Assembly: GCA_001570385.1 (NCBI GenBank)
Contig: BBYL01000021.1
Span: 1-64,000, forward strand
Length of the DNA: 64,000 nucleotides
Origin: Microtetraspora glauca
GTDB taxonomy: Bacteria; Actinomycetota; Actinomycetes; Streptosporangiales; Streptosporangiaceae
Direction: 5' to 3'
Shown: one piece after another, positions 43,579 to 53,800 of the stretch
How positions within the stretch are numbered: position 1 is the first letter of the stretch
Layout of the letters: each line of letters begins with the position of its first letter
Notes under the pieces: generated by a model
What the model saw: the letters and a program-made list of their open reading frames with translations, nothing else
What the model was told of the DNA's origin: nothing
Database searches by the model: none
Translations under genes and position numbers: made by a program

Positions 43579-44904
43579 ATGCTGCTGCTCGCCGTCCATC
43601 TACAACTCAACGTCCAGGAGATCCTGGCCACCCTTAACGGCCGCAGCCTCACCTTGACCAATGAGCGCAACCAGGCAGACGCCCTCTACACCACCCTGCT
43701 ACACCTGCGCCGCGCCCTTGAACTGCTCCCCGAGGAGACGGACCACCCGGCCAAGCCGCCGTCCCTGCGCGACCTCCAGAGCCGCCAGGATCAGGTCCTT
43801 AACGCTCAGCTGAGCGCACGCGCCCACCGCCGCGAGGACCTCGCCCAGCGCCGGCGGGATCCACACCTGCCCCCAGCGTGCTGGAAGATCACCCGCTATG
43901 ACCCCAACGGCGTCTTCGAGGCCCACATGCAGGACGAAGACGGGCGGCTCGGTCCCCGCTACGGCGGCTGGGCTCCGGTGCCCGATGCCATCCCCGCGCT
44001 GCTGCGCGCCTGGAGCGTGCCCGCCTCTCGTCCCATCGAGGTGACCTGGCGATGCTCAACTCCGGCGATGCCCAACCGGCTCCTGCCCTACGGCGGCGGC
44101 TCACCCGGTCCCGACGACACCCCTGGACGCAGGCTCAATCCCCGCGACGCGCTCAAAGGGCTCTGGCACGACGATCTCGACCTGAACCGAGACCGCTTCG
44201 CGGACTACATGCGCCGGGTGCGGCAAGCCTGGCCGGGCCAGGCCACCGTGGCCGACTTCCTGCGGCAGCGCACCGACGAGCTCAACGCCTCCCAGCCACC
44301 CGCGCCCGACCTCGTCCAACTCCTCCAGTCCACCTACAACCACGTCCACGAGATCGGCCCGAACTCCTCGGACCGGGTCGGGCTAGGTACTACGGTCACC
44401 TGCGGATGGATCGCCCCGGTCGCTGTCGCCCGTGTGGACCAGGTCTGGAACGACTTCGCCAGCCACCGGCCCGGCACCGTACCCGCCATGCTCACCGCCT
44501 TGCTGGGCCCCTCCGTGGAGAAGGCCCTGCGGATCTGGAGCCTGGATGACGACCCGGTCCGCGTCAATCGCATTCCCGGGCCGGCCGGGCCGCTCTACAC
44601 GCTGGATGACAACGGCGCCCACCGGCTGACCGCGGCCCGCCTGGCCGGCCTGCCCGGCATCTGGGCGACCATCGAGCAGCCTGCGCTCTCCTTGCGGGTG
44701 CAGCCTTACCAGGTCCGCGTCCGCAACAAGGACGCCATCCGGCTGCTGGCCTGCTGGCGCGGCCTGCTGGCCCGCGGCTTGGTCGCTGGCCGTCTCGAGG
44801 AAGACCCCCATCTGCCCGCCCTGAGCACTCTGCATCTGGACGATGCCGCCGCGATCTGGCTCCTGGCCACTCCTAGGCAGGCCATCGCCTGGGCCGCCAC
44901 TTAG
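43579..44904 (+). CDS. Unrecognised 441-residue protein
   Basis: The family is not recognised. The N-terminal about 90 residues are helical (LLAVHLQLNVQEILATLNGR, LTLTNERNQADALYTTLLHL, RRALELL), followed by a charged helix (RAHRREDLAQRRRDPH), a WKITRYDPNGVFEAHMQDED segment, a central part with GLWHDDLDLNRDRFADYMRR, and a C-terminal half with GWIAPVAVARVDQVWNDFAS and LPGIWATIEQPALSLRVQPY. No membrane helices or signal are seen. The ATG was chosen because upstream codons are antisense to the N-hydroxylase; no clear ribosome-binding site precedes it, so the true 5' end may be missing. It meets the next gene tail-to-tail with a 4-bp overlap. Confidence 0.6.
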   Translation: MLLLAVHLQLNVQEILATLNGRSLTLTNERNQADALYTTLLHLRRALELLPEETDHPAKPPSLRDLQSRQDQVLNAQLSARAHRREDLAQRRRDPHLPPACWKITRYDPNGVFEAHMQDEDGRLGPRYGGWAPVPDAIPALLRAWSVPASRPIEVTWRCSTPAMPNRLLPYGGGSPGPDDTPGRRLNPRDALKGLWHDDLDLNRDRFADYMRRVRQAWPGQATVADFLRQRTDELNASQPPAPDLVQLLQSTYNHVHEIGPNSSDRVGLGTTVTCGWIAPVAVARVDQVWNDFASHRPGTVPAMLTALLGPSVEKALRIWSLDDDPVRVNRIPGPAGPLYTLDDNGAHRLTAARLAGLPGIWATIEQPALSLRVQPYQVRVRNKDAIRLLACWRGLLARGLVAGRLEEDPHLPALSTLHLDDAAAIWLLATPRQAIAWAAT

Positions 44905-46736
44905 AGAGTCGCCGCCACGGGACGACGGCCGCCGAGGCGGGCGGGAACAGAGGTGAGCGCCGCCACCACGAGCACGGTTGCCAGCACCAGGGCGATCAGC
45001 TGCCAGGACGCGGGAAGCGTTGCCCTGTCGCTGTCGCCACCGGTGATCGTGTTGATGGCGGCGAACAGCGCCCAGCCTCCCGGGAAGACACCCAGGACGG
45101 CGCCGAGGAACGCGGGCAGCACCTGCGCGGTTGCCAGGGCGACGGCCGTTTCCTGCGGGGTTGCGCCGAGTGCGCGTGCCAGCGCCGACGCATGCCGGTT
45201 GTCGAGCACCGTCGCCCAGGTGATGACGATGGCGTTGACCGCCGCCAGGGAGAGCAGGATGACCGTCCAGACGAGGAGCACGTGCCGCAGCACCGCCACC
45301 TGAGCTTCGGTGTACGCGCCGGTGCCTGGCTGGTCGCCGAGGAAGGCGTTGAGCACCAGCAGGACGTAGCTCCCGCTGACCGTGACCGCGATGCTGATCA
45401 CGCCCAGCACGACTCGTCGCGGCCGGCGGGCGGCGACCCGTAGAGCGAGCAGCAGCGGGACGGGCAGTCGCGCTGATAGAGCGATCAGCCAACCGGTGCG
45501 GCGAGGTGGGCGTGCCGCGTCGGCCAGCGCGCTGGCGGTGCTGGCGCGGGCCGCGCGCACGGCCGGAACAGCGGTCGCCACCACCGCGACGCCGAGTGCC
45601 ACGGCGGTCACCAGACCGATTGTGGACCAGGTCGGCGACGCCGTCCCCGCGCTGCCGACGAGGCCGGCACTGGACTCGGTGAGCAACGGGGCGGTCAGCG
45701 ATCCGATCGTCAGCCCGGCCGCGGCCGCGACGACGGCCACGAGGAGATACTCCACGAGCAGCACGGCGGCGACCAGGCTCGGTGTGCCGCCGACTGCCTT
45801 GAGGAGTCCGACGCGTCGGTGCTGGTCGGCCATCCGGCCGCCGACCAGCACCGAGAGACTGGCCACGGCGAGCAGACCGAGCAGCCAGGCGCCGATGAGC
45901 AGCAGGATCTGGGAGTCTTTGGCCAGGTCGGTGGCGTCGGCGAGGATGCTCTGCCAAGCCTGCATGGGCATGGCGCCGCCATGATCGCCACCGGTCCGGT
46001 CGACGAATGCCTCGGCTTCGTCCGGGTCGGCCAGCTTCAGGTTCATCACATAGGACAGGGAGCTTCGGTCCGAGGCGAGGCTCCGCACATCCGCCTGGGT
46101 GAGCCAGGCCAGCCCGGGATTGTGCAGCAACCCCGCAGGCAGGTCCCGGTCCTTGGGGATGGCGCCGTTGATACAGCCGGCCGAGACGATGCAGGACGCG
46201 CCGGGATAGGGCGGCATGGCGGCGGTGACGGCGGCGCCGACGACCTTGAACGACCTACCGCCCAGGGTGACCGAGTCGCCGACGCCCACTTCGAGTGAGT
46301 CGGCGAAGGCGGCCTCGAGCACTACTCCGCCGTCGCTGACCCAGCTGCCTTGCGTCACCTGGGGCTGGTCGACCGCCGCGACAGTGGCGTCGCGTCCTTC
46401 GACCTGCACGTCCGACGTCCGGCCGGACGCCTCGAGCTTCCCCGCGATGACGGGGTACGGTCCGCTGTGCGCGGTGACGCCGGGGGCGGTGGCCAGTTTG
46501 TCGAGCTCCGCGAGGCCGGCGGGGTCGATGGCCTGGCCGGCGGTGACGACCACGTCAGGACCCTCGGTCGCCGCCCGGGTGCTTTGGTACGGGTCGCCGG
46601 CCGCGTCGCGCAGGACGAGCCCGAGCGTCAGCGTCGTGGTGGCGGCCAGGATGGCGAGCAGCAGAAGCGTGGCCTCGGTGCGGCGCCGCCGGAGGTCTCG
46701 CGTGGCGAGACGGGTCACGAGGAGGATGCGGCCCAT
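44901..46736 (-). CDS. ABC transporter FtsX-type permease (second exporter)
   Basis: The 611-residue protein is laid out like the permease at 19.9-21.7 kb: one N-terminal helix (LLLLAILAATTTLTLGLVLR), a large extracytoplasmic domain, then FtsX coupling loops MADQHRRVGLLKAVGGTPSL and NRHASALARALGATPQETAV, and C-terminal helices. Shared phrases (LVTRLATRDLRRRRTEATLL, YQSTRAATEGPDVVV) show that the two exporters are paralogues. It is 5 bp downstream of its ATPase gene. Confidence 0.92.
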   Translation of the reverse strand: MGRILLVTRLATRDLRRRRTEATLLLLAILAATTTLTLGLVLRDAAGDPYQSTRAATEGPDVVVTAGQAIDPAGLAELDKLATAPGVTAHSGPYPVIAGKLEASGRTSDVQVEGRDATVAAVDQPQVTQGSWVSDGGVVLEAAFADSLEVGVGDSVTLGGRSFKVVGAAVTAAMPPYPGASCIVSAGCINGAIPKDRDLPAGLLHNPGLAWLTQADVRSLASDRSSLSYVMNLKLADPDEAEAFVDRTGGDHGGAMPMQAWQSILADATDLAKDSQILLLIGAWLLGLLAVASLSVLVGGRMADQHRRVGLLKAVGGTPSLVAAVLLVEYLLVAVVAAAAGLTIGSLTAPLLTESSAGLVGSAGTASPTWSTIGLVTAVALGVAVVATAVPAVRAARASTASALADAARPPRRTGWLIALSARLPVPLLLALRVAARRPRRVVLGVISIAVTVSGSYVLLVLNAFLGDQPGTGAYTEAQVAVLRHVLLVWTVILLSLAAVNAIVITWATVLDNRHASALARALGATPQETAVALATAQVLPAFLGAVLGVFPGGWALFAAINTITGGDSDRATLPASWQLIALVLATVLVVAALTSVPARLGGRRPVAATL

Positions 46737-46741
46737 GGTGG

Positions 46742-47488
46742 TCAGTCCTCCAGCCTGACGAGCGTGCCGAGTTGCCCGGTGGTGCCGCCGGTCGGCCAGG
46801 TCTCGTCCATGAGCGCGCCGTCGCGCATCGAGAACTTCCGGTCCGCGGTGGCCGCGATCCGCGCGTCATGCGTGACCATGATCAGCGTCTGCCCGGAATC
46901 GCGCAGGTCCTTGAAGAGCTGGAGGACGTCCAGGGTGGCGGCGCTGTCCAGGTTTCCCGTCGGTTCGTCGGCGAGGACGACCAACGGTTCGTTGCTCAAC
47001 GCCCGGGCGACCGCGACCCGCTGCCGCTGGCCGCCCGACAGCGCGGAGGGCAGGAAGCGCGCCCGGCCGGCGAGCCCGACCTGCTTCAGCAGTTCCTCCG
47101 CACGCCGCCGGGCGGCCCGGGGCGGGCGTCCGGCCAGCAGCGCCGACAGCTCGACGTTCTCCACGGCGGTGAGCTCCTCCATCAAGTGGAAGGACTGGAA
47201 GACGTAGCTGACGTCGGTCCGCCGCATCCGGGCCAGGGCCTTCTCACTGATGTTGTCGATGCGCCGGTCGTTCAGCCGCACCTCGCCGCCCGAGGGTCGG
47301 TCCAGCCCGCCGAGCAGGTGCAGCAGCGTGGACTTTCCGCAGCCGCTCGGTCCCATGATCGCCACCGTCTCTCCCGCGCTGACGTCGAGATCGACGCCGT
47401 CGACGGCGCGCACCAATCCTTCCCCTTTGCCGTACTCCTTCCGCAGCCCGCGGGCGCTCAGTACGGGCGTGTCGGCGGCATTGCTCAC
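46742..47488 (-). CDS. ABC transporter ATP-binding protein (LolD/MacB type, second exporter)
   Basis: The 248-residue ATPase has GPSGCGKST, FQSFHLMEEL, LSGGQRQRVAVARAL and VVLADEPTGNLD followed by MVTHDAR. It is closely similar to the ATPase at 19.2 kb, including ALARMRR and the C-terminal extension LVRLED. The AAGGAGTGG-type sequence precedes the start. It is divergent from a two-component system, which is the likely regulator. Confidence 0.95.
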   Translation of the reverse strand: MSNAADTPVLSARGLRKEYGKGEGLVRAVDGVDLDVSAGETVAIMGPSGCGKSTLLHLLGGLDRPSGGEVRLNDRRIDNISEKALARMRRTDVSYVFQSFHLMEELTAVENVELSALLAGRPPRAARRRAEELLKQVGLAGRARFLPSALSGGQRQRVAVARALSNEPLVVLADEPTGNLDSAATLDVLQLFKDLRDSGQTLIMVTHDARIAATADRKFSMRDGALMDETWPTGGTTGQLGTLVRLED

Positions 47489-47808
47489 GATCCACTCCTT
47501 CGATGGGTCCAGTTCTGCTTACAGGTCTTGAGCCGGCGCAGGTCGGGTCCGCCCCGTCGTGGGCCGCTTGAGCGTCAGCCGTACCGTGCCCGAGGCGAAG
47601 GTGTCGAGGATGCCCTGATTCACGGTGTCCCCGATGAACGCCGGCACGCCGTTGGCAATTCGAGCGCGGTGCGGATATGGAGTAGGCCGCCACCGACGAC
47701 CGTGCATAGGGATCTGACCATGGCCGCCAGCGTGGCCTGAAGCGGGTTGCACGGTCGTGAACGGATCCGTTAACGCCATTGAAACCCCGGTTCGCGTATG
47801 AATGTCGC
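47489..47808. other. Divergent intergenic region with a possible gene remnant
   Basis: On the minus strand, about 150 bp (47,519-47,670) read NGVPAFIGDTVNQGILDTFA, SGTVRLTLKRP and a stop, protein-like but without a start and not recognised. The rest should hold the promoters of the exporter and of the two-component genes; no convincing -35/-10 pair was found. Confidence 0.4.
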
Positions 47809-48462
47809 GTGCGGATTCTGGTGGCCGAAGACGAACGCGACCTGGCCGATCTCGTGGCGGTGGGGTTGCGCCGCCATGCCATGGCCGTCGACGTGGTGTA
47901 TGACGGTGCCGCCGCGGTGGAGCGGCTGGCGGTGCACGACTACGACGTTCTCGTGCTGGATCGGGACCTGCCCGAGATGCACGGCGACCTCGTGTGCCGT
48001 GAGCTGGTGGCGCGCGGGAGCCGTACGCGGATCCTGATGATGACGGCGGCGGCGTCGGTGCCGGAGCGAATCGCGGGTCTGGGGATGGGGGCCGACGACT
48101 ACCTGCCCAAACCGTTTGACTACGCCGAGTTGGTCGCGCGGGTGCGGGCGCTGGGGAGGCGCAGCCAGTCGGCGGTACCGCCGGTGCTGATGCGGCACGG
48201 GATCGTGCTCGACCCGCACCGGCTGCAAGCCTCGCGGGACGGACGGCACCTGCACCTGTCATTGAAGGAGTTCGCCGTCCTCGAGGTGCTGATGAGGGCG
48301 GACGGCGCGGTCGTGAGCTCCGAACGGCTGCTTGAAGAGGCCTGGGACGAGAACGCCGACCCGTTCACGACGGTGGTGCGGGTCCTGATCAGCCGCCTGC
48401 GGGCCAAGCTGGGTGACCCGCCGTGCATCCAGACCGTTCCCGGTGCGGGATACCTGCTGTGA
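47809..48462 (+). CDS. OmpR-family response regulator
   Basis: The 217-residue protein has a receiver domain (RILVAEDERDLADLVAVGLR, phosphoacceptor Asp in VLVLDRDLPEMHG, Thr in MMTAAAS, Lys in LPKPFDYAEL) and a winged-helix output domain (LSLKEFAVLEVLMRADGAVV, LISRLRAKLGDPPCIQTVPG). The GTG that starts VRILVAED fits the family; the frame extends ten codons upstream. There is no good ribosome-binding site, so it may be leaderless. It overlaps the kinase gene by 4 bp. Confidence 0.92.
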   Translation: MRILVAEDERDLADLVAVGLRRHAMAVDVVYDGAAAVERLAVHDYDVLVLDRDLPEMHGDLVCRELVARGSRTRILMMTAAASVPERIAGLGMGADDYLPKPFDYAELVARVRALGRRSQSAVPPVLMRHGIVLDPHRLQASRDGRHLHLSLKEFAVLEVLMRADGAVVSSERLLEEAWDENADPFTTVVRVLISRLRAKLGDPPCIQTVPGAGYLL

Positions 48463-49541
48463 CGACGATCCGGGTACGGCTCACCCTGATCTACTCCGGA
48501 CTGTTCCTGCTGACCTCGGTCGTGTTGCTGGTCACGGTCAACCTCCTGCTGCGCCAGGCGCTGAAGACGCGGGTCGCCCGGCTGCCCGGGGGCGGCTTGG
48601 CTCCGCAGCCGCAGCCGCGCCCGCCGCTGCCCGAGCTGGTGAACGACGTGATCGGCTACCAGTGGGAGATGACCACCTTCACGGTGGGGATCTTGACGCT
48701 GGTCTCGTTGGCCGTCGGATGGTTGGTCGCCGGGCGGATCCTGCGGCCCATCCACCGGATCGCCGCCACCGCGCAGCGACTGTCCCTGTCGACCCTGCAC
48801 GAGCGGATCGCGCTCACCGGGCCGAAGGACGAGCTGAAGGAACTGGCCGACACCTTCGACGCGATGCTCGACCGGCTCGAACGCTCCGTCGAGGCGCAGC
48901 GGCGGTTCATCGCCAACGCCTCCCACGAGTTGCGGACCCCGCTGGCCGTCCAGCGGGCGGCGATCGAAATCGGGCTCCCCGAGGACGGCGGCGAGATCCG
49001 CGGCACGCTCCTGCGCCACAACCGCCGCGCGGAGAACCTCATCGACGCCCTGCTGGTCCTGGCCCAGGCGGAACACGGCCTGGACAACAGGAGCCCGGTG
49101 GCCCTGGACCAGGTGGCACGGCTGGTCCTGGCGGAAACAGGTTCTGACGGCGTCACCGTGACGGGGAGGGCGGAGCCGTTCGTCGTCGAGGGGGACCCTG
49201 TCCTGCTGAACCGGCTCATCACCAACCTCCTCGACAACGCGGTGCGCTACAACCATCCCGGCGGGACCGTTGAGGTAACGCTCTCCCGTGGAGTGTTGAC
49301 GGTTCGCAACACCGGCCCGCACGTGCCCCAGGAACGTTTCGGCGATCTCTTCGAACCCTTCCGGCGGCTGCACACGACCCCTGGACAGGGCACCGGACTC
49401 GGATTGTCGATCGTCGCGGCGATCGCGAAGGCTCACGGGGCCGACGTGCGAGCGAAACCTAACCCGGGTGGCGGGCTGGAGCTCGTCGTGGCTTTCGCGG
49501 GATCCGAGGACGCATCCCCCGTAGGAGGAACAGCGGGGTGA
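48459..49541 (+). CDS. Sensor histidine kinase
   Basis: The 360-residue kinase has two membrane helices (LTLIYSGLFLLTSVVLLVTV; TFTVGILTLVSLAVGWLVAG) around a short extracytoplasmic loop of about 45 residues. HAMP (RILRPIHRIAATAQRL), the phosphoacceptor His in NASHELRTPL, the N box NLLDNAVRYNHPGG and G box GTGLGLSIVAAIAKAHG follow. The short loop is typical of kinases that sense through a partner ABC exporter, which fits the divergent MacB-like pair. The GTG overlaps the regulator stop. Confidence 0.92.
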   Translation: MTTIRVRLTLIYSGLFLLTSVVLLVTVNLLLRQALKTRVARLPGGGLAPQPQPRPPLPELVNDVIGYQWEMTTFTVGILTLVSLAVGWLVAGRILRPIHRIAATAQRLSLSTLHERIALTGPKDELKELADTFDAMLDRLERSVEAQRRFIANASHELRTPLAVQRAAIEIGLPEDGGEIRGTLLRHNRRAENLIDALLVLAQAEHGLDNRSPVALDQVARLVLAETGSDGVTVTGRAEPFVVEGDPVLLNRLITNLLDNAVRYNHPGGTVEVTLSRGVLTVRNTGPHVPQERFGDLFEPFRRLHTTPGQGTGLGLSIVAAIAKAHGADVRAKPNPGGGLELVVAFAGSEDASPVGGTAG

Positions 49542-49678
49542 TACATGTGACACAGAATCCGCACTATCCGCCACATCGCGATCAGGAGCCGAGAAGTCGC
49601 CCAGCTCCCCCTCCTCGACGCCAAGATCCTTCTCACCGCTAACGGCTGTACCGATGTGCCGCAACCCCGTGCACCCCG

Positions 49679-50818
49679 TCAGAGCGGCAGCGGGATGCGA
49701 TCGAAGAACCAGTACAGGCTGACCGCCACGATGGGGACCGACATCGCGACCGTCACCCAGCGAGCCGCAGGCGTCCGGCGCACCAGCACCAGCAGCGGGA
49801 AGAGCACCGCGATGATCGCGAGCTGGGTCACCTCGATGCCGATGTTGAAGCTCAGCAGTGACAGGAGCAGCCCCCACGACCCGCCCTCGTCGATGTCCAG
49901 CGCGCTCGCGAAGCCCAGCCCGTGCATCAGGCCGAAGGCGAAGACGACCGGCAGCCGCCACTTGCCCCATCCGGCCTCCTCGCGGCCCAGCAGGTTGGCG
50001 ACCGCCACGGCGATGATCGACACTGCGATGACCGGCTCGACGATCTCCGCGGGGACGTCCACGATGCCCATCGCCGCCAGGAGGAACGTGATGCTGTGGG
50101 CGACCGTGAAGGCGGAGGCCGTGATGACGACATCGCGGAGGCGGCGGGCGCCGATGAGCAGGGCGAGCAGGAAGAAGATGTGGTCGAGGCCCGACAGCAG
50201 GTGCTCGGCACCGAGCAGGAAGAACTCCCCGGCCTGGTGCGAGGCCCGGCGCTCGCCGATCCGCAGCGTCGGGTTGCCGGCGCTCAGGACCGCGGAGCCC
50301 GTCCTGCCGTCGAGCGTGTATCTCACGAGCGTCTCCGTGCTGTGCACGAAGCTCTCGGCGTCGGGGAAGAGGGCGCTCGAGATCGCGTGCCGACCGGCGC
50401 CGTCGCCCTCACAGGCGTAGTCGAGGGTCACCACCGCGAAGGCCACCTTGTCGCGGTCGCGCACGTCCGCGTCCCCCACAGTCGTGGGCGTGCACGGCTT
50501 GTCGCCGTACGCCACGGCGAAGCGGCGCGTGACGTAGTCGGCGACGGCGGCATGGTTGATCTTGAGTTGGCGGAGCTGCTCGGTCCGCTCCTTCGCCTCG
50601 TACGCCTCCGCGTAGAGCCAGGCCGACTTCATGAGGAGGTCGTATTCCAGGTCGAGCACCGCCCTGACGTGCGCGCCCGTTCCGGTCACCACGGCGTGGG
50701 CCTTCGTGGTCGCGTCGTGCGCCGCCGCCGGAGCGGGAAACGCCAGACCGGCCAGTACGCCGCCGAGGACGTGGACGAGAGCGAGGACGACGGCGGACAG
50801 CCAGCGCCTGCGAGGCAT
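49679..50818 (-). CDS. HupE/UreJ-like membrane protein
   Basis: The 379-residue protein has a signal peptide (AFPAPAAAHD), an extracytoplasmic domain of about 150 residues, and six or seven C-terminal helices. HLLSGLDHIFFLLALLIGAR, VAHSITFLLAA and AFGLMHGLGFASAL hold the conserved His/Asp residues of HupE/UreJ-type nickel/cobalt permeases. The ATG has GGAGAA upstream. It lies downstream of the large phosphoesterase gene but behind a strong hairpin. Metal transport is inferred from family resemblance. Confidence 0.85.
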   Translation of the reverse strand: MPRRRWLSAVVLALVHVLGGVLAGLAFPAPAAAHDATTKAHAVVTGTGAHVRAVLDLEYDLLMKSAWLYAEAYEAKERTEQLRQLKINHAAVADYVTRRFAVAYGDKPCTPTTVGDADVRDRDKVAFAVVTLDYACEGDGAGRHAISSALFPDAESFVHSTETLVRYTLDGRTGSAVLSAGNPTLRIGERRASHQAGEFFLLGAEHLLSGLDHIFFLLALLIGARRLRDVVITASAFTVAHSITFLLAAMGIVDVPAEIVEPVIAVSIIAVAVANLLGREEAGWGKWRLPVVFAFGLMHGLGFASALDIDEGGSWGLLLSLLSFNIGIEVTQLAIIAVLFPLLVLVRRTPAARWVTVAMSVPIVAVSLYWFFDRIPLPL

Positions 50819-50845
50819 GTCGAGTTCTCCAGAATGCGGGTGAAC

Positions 50846-50872
50846 GCCGCCCCGGACCGGGTCCGGGGCGGC
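50846..50872 (-). terminator. Strong hairpin between phosphoesterase and HupE-like genes
   Basis: GCCGCCCCGGAC and GTCCGGGGCGGC form a perfect 12-bp stem with a 3-nt loop right after the phosphoesterase stop. No T-run follows. It may limit read-through into the HupE-like gene. Confidence 0.6.
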
Positions 50873-50885
50873 GGCCACGGATCGG

Positions 50886-53800
50886 TTACTTGCGCTGGAA
50901 CCAGCGGTACAGAGGCGAGTCCGGTCCCCACTTGCCGGGACCGCCGTGCTCGTCCTTCGTGACGAAGACGCTCGGCTCGGAGGCGGTCACGCCGCCGCCG
51001 GTGGAGCGTGCCGTGACGAACCAGGCGTAGGACGTGTTGGCCTTGAGGCGGTCCCAGACCACCGAGGCGACCTGACCCGACGCGACCGTGCTCGTGCCGA
51101 CGACCCGGGTGGGCTTGTAGATCGCCAGGGAGTCGGTCGTGAAGCTCGTCGTACGGGTGGTGAGGTCGACCGGGAGCACCATGTTGTCCTCGCGCCCGTC
51201 GTAACGGCGCAGCGGGTCGAACTCGCCGGCGCCGAAGTCATTGAGCAACGGGGAGTAGGTGTCCACGGTCAGCTCCGACCGCTTGACGTTGAACTGCAGC
51301 AGGCGGAAGAAGCTCGCACCGAACTGGAGTTGGTCGTCCGGGTTGTATCCGCCGACCTCGGTGAGCCCGAGGCGGTCGGCCGACACCGTGTAGAACTGGT
51401 AGTCCGCCAGCAACTCGACGACGCCCTTGCCGACCTGGCCCACCTTCGGCTTCACGTTGGTGGCCACGCCGTGCTCGTGCCCGGCGAGGATGAGGAAGAC
51501 GTTCGGGTTCTTCTCGACCACCGTCTTGTACAGCATCGAGCCGTCGGGCGCCGAGAATCCGGCGCCGCGTCCGTCGGGGTTGGTGCTCGGCACGAGGTAG
51601 TCGTGCGAGAGCAGGATGCCGTTGCGGTCGGGGAACCGCTTGAAGATGGAGTCGGCCCACTCGGCCTCCTCCCGCGTGACGCCGTACGACAGGCCGACCA
51701 CGACGAAGTCCAGCCCGCCGGCGGAGAACAGGTCGTAGTGGTTCTGGTTGTCGCCTTCCTTCCACGGCCCGCCGTACTCCGCGTGCTGCCAGCCCTGCGC
51801 CGCCGTCTGGTACCGGCCGGGGCCGTAGTACTTGTTGTAGATCGCCTCCGGCCCGTCCTCCGTGCCCGACTGGTTGTCGTGGTTGCCGGCGATCACGCCG
51901 TTCGGGATGCCCGCCTCGTCCAGCACGCGCTGCTGGCGGGAGGACACCTCGAGCTCGCCGACGACCTGCTTCTGCATGGCCTCGTCCGCGGGCTTGCGGA
52001 TGTTGTTCTCGATGATGTCGCCGGTGTGCGCGACGTAGGAGATCTTGCGCGGGTCCTTGTTGTCCTTGATCCAGTTGACGATGCCGGCGTAGGCGGACTC
52101 CCACACCGCGCGCTCCTCGGCGGTCTCCTGCTCCACCGCGCCCTCGGAGATGTACTGCGTGTCGGTGAAGTGGACGATCGAGAAGTCGTACGTCGAGGGG
52201 TCGGCGAAGCCGTTCGGGTCGCCGGGGTCGATGTCGTCGGCGAACGGGTCCTCACCGGTCACCATGACGTGGACCTGCTGGCCGTCGATGTACTCCGCGC
52301 CGACGACGGCGGTGAGCACGGTGTTGCCCTCGGCGGCGCCGCGGGAGCTCGTCAGGAGGTCCCACGCCTTGGTCTTGGTGTTCCACGCGCGCAGGGACGC
52401 CAGGCGCTCGGGGTCGATGACGCCCTCCCAACGCAGGACCGGCGCGTCCACGTGGCCCTTCACCTGGATGTCGAACCGCTGGTAGGTGACGTCCCGGCCG
52501 GCGGGCGCGTCGAGCGTCGCGCCGTCAGCGGGGTCGAGCCCCTTGGTCGTGACCTTCTCCTCGCCGGGCACCCGCAGGGTCGTGGGGACGGACGCGGCCA
52601 CGCCCTGGTACGCCTGGTTCGGGGTCAGGATCTCGGCCTCGGAGAACGTCGCCGTCACCTTGCCGCCGCCGGGCTCGGCCACCTTGGCCGAGAGCGTGAC
52701 GGACTTCGACACGTCGACGCTGCCCACCGCGGGTGCCAGCTCGGCGGGAACGTCCGGGACGCCCGCGGACTCGAACGCGATCTCTCGGGTGGCGGTGTTG
52801 CCGAGCCCGTCGGAGCCGGTCACGGCCAGGGTGTGCGTGCCGGGCGACAGCCCGGGACCCACCTGGGCGCCCAGCGCGATCGGCCGGCCGTCGAGTGTGA
52901 CGTCCGGCCCTGACACCACGCCGGAGGCGTCCTCGATCGTGACGTCCAGCACGACCGAGGCGATGATCTTCTCCCCCGCGGCCGGGACGCTCGCGGCGAC
53001 CTTGGGCGCGGAGTTGTCGGTGATCAGCGTACGGGTGGCGGTCTCCCCCGTCGTCGAGGCGGCGGCGAGCGTGTGCTTGCCGTCCTTGATCGCGGTGGTG
53101 TCGAGGTCCGCGCGCAGACCGCCGGCGGGCCCGTCCACGAGGAATTCGAGGTCGATCTCGGTGAGCAGGTTCACGTTGTCGCCGCAGTTGCCGTCGCCCA
53201 TGCTGTACGAGCTCTTGAGCATCTGGCCGGTCGCCGTACCCCGCACCGGGGTGAGGGCGATGTTCGAGATCGCGAAGTCGTCGCGGTTGGCGCCGCACGA
53301 CGTCGGATACGTGCCGGTCACGAAATCGATCGTGTTCCAGCCGGGCACGAGGTACTCGTTCGGGAAGGTGAAGTCCACGCGCCGGCTGACGAAGTCGCCG
53401 TCGAGCACGACCTTCCGCCCGTTGACGCGCAGGTAGTTCTGGTACCGGGCCTCGATCGAGTTGCTGCCCACGGTGAAGCTGAGGGTCGCGTCACCCGAGC
53501 CGAGGGTCTGGACGACGTGCACCGGCCGGGCGTCGATCGTGTAGCGCAGTTCGGCATCGCGGAGGGCGGTCTGGCTGCTGCCGCACGTGCCGTCGCCCAT
53601 GTCGTACGACGGCTTGATGTCCTTGCCGGTCACGGTGGCGCCGTCGAGGGCGAGGTCGAGATTGGCGATGGTGAAGTCGTCGCGGTCGATCCCGCAGGAC
53701 GCCTTGTAGTCCCCGGTCACAACCTTGATCGTGTTGTCGCCGGGCACCAGGAATCGGGCGGGCACCGCGACGGCGACGCGCCGACCGGCCCAGGAGCCGC

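Noticed and set aside
47779..47808. Promoter for the response regulator (TTGAAA and TATGAAT)
   Set aside because: The spacing is only 12 bp, too short for a standard promoter.
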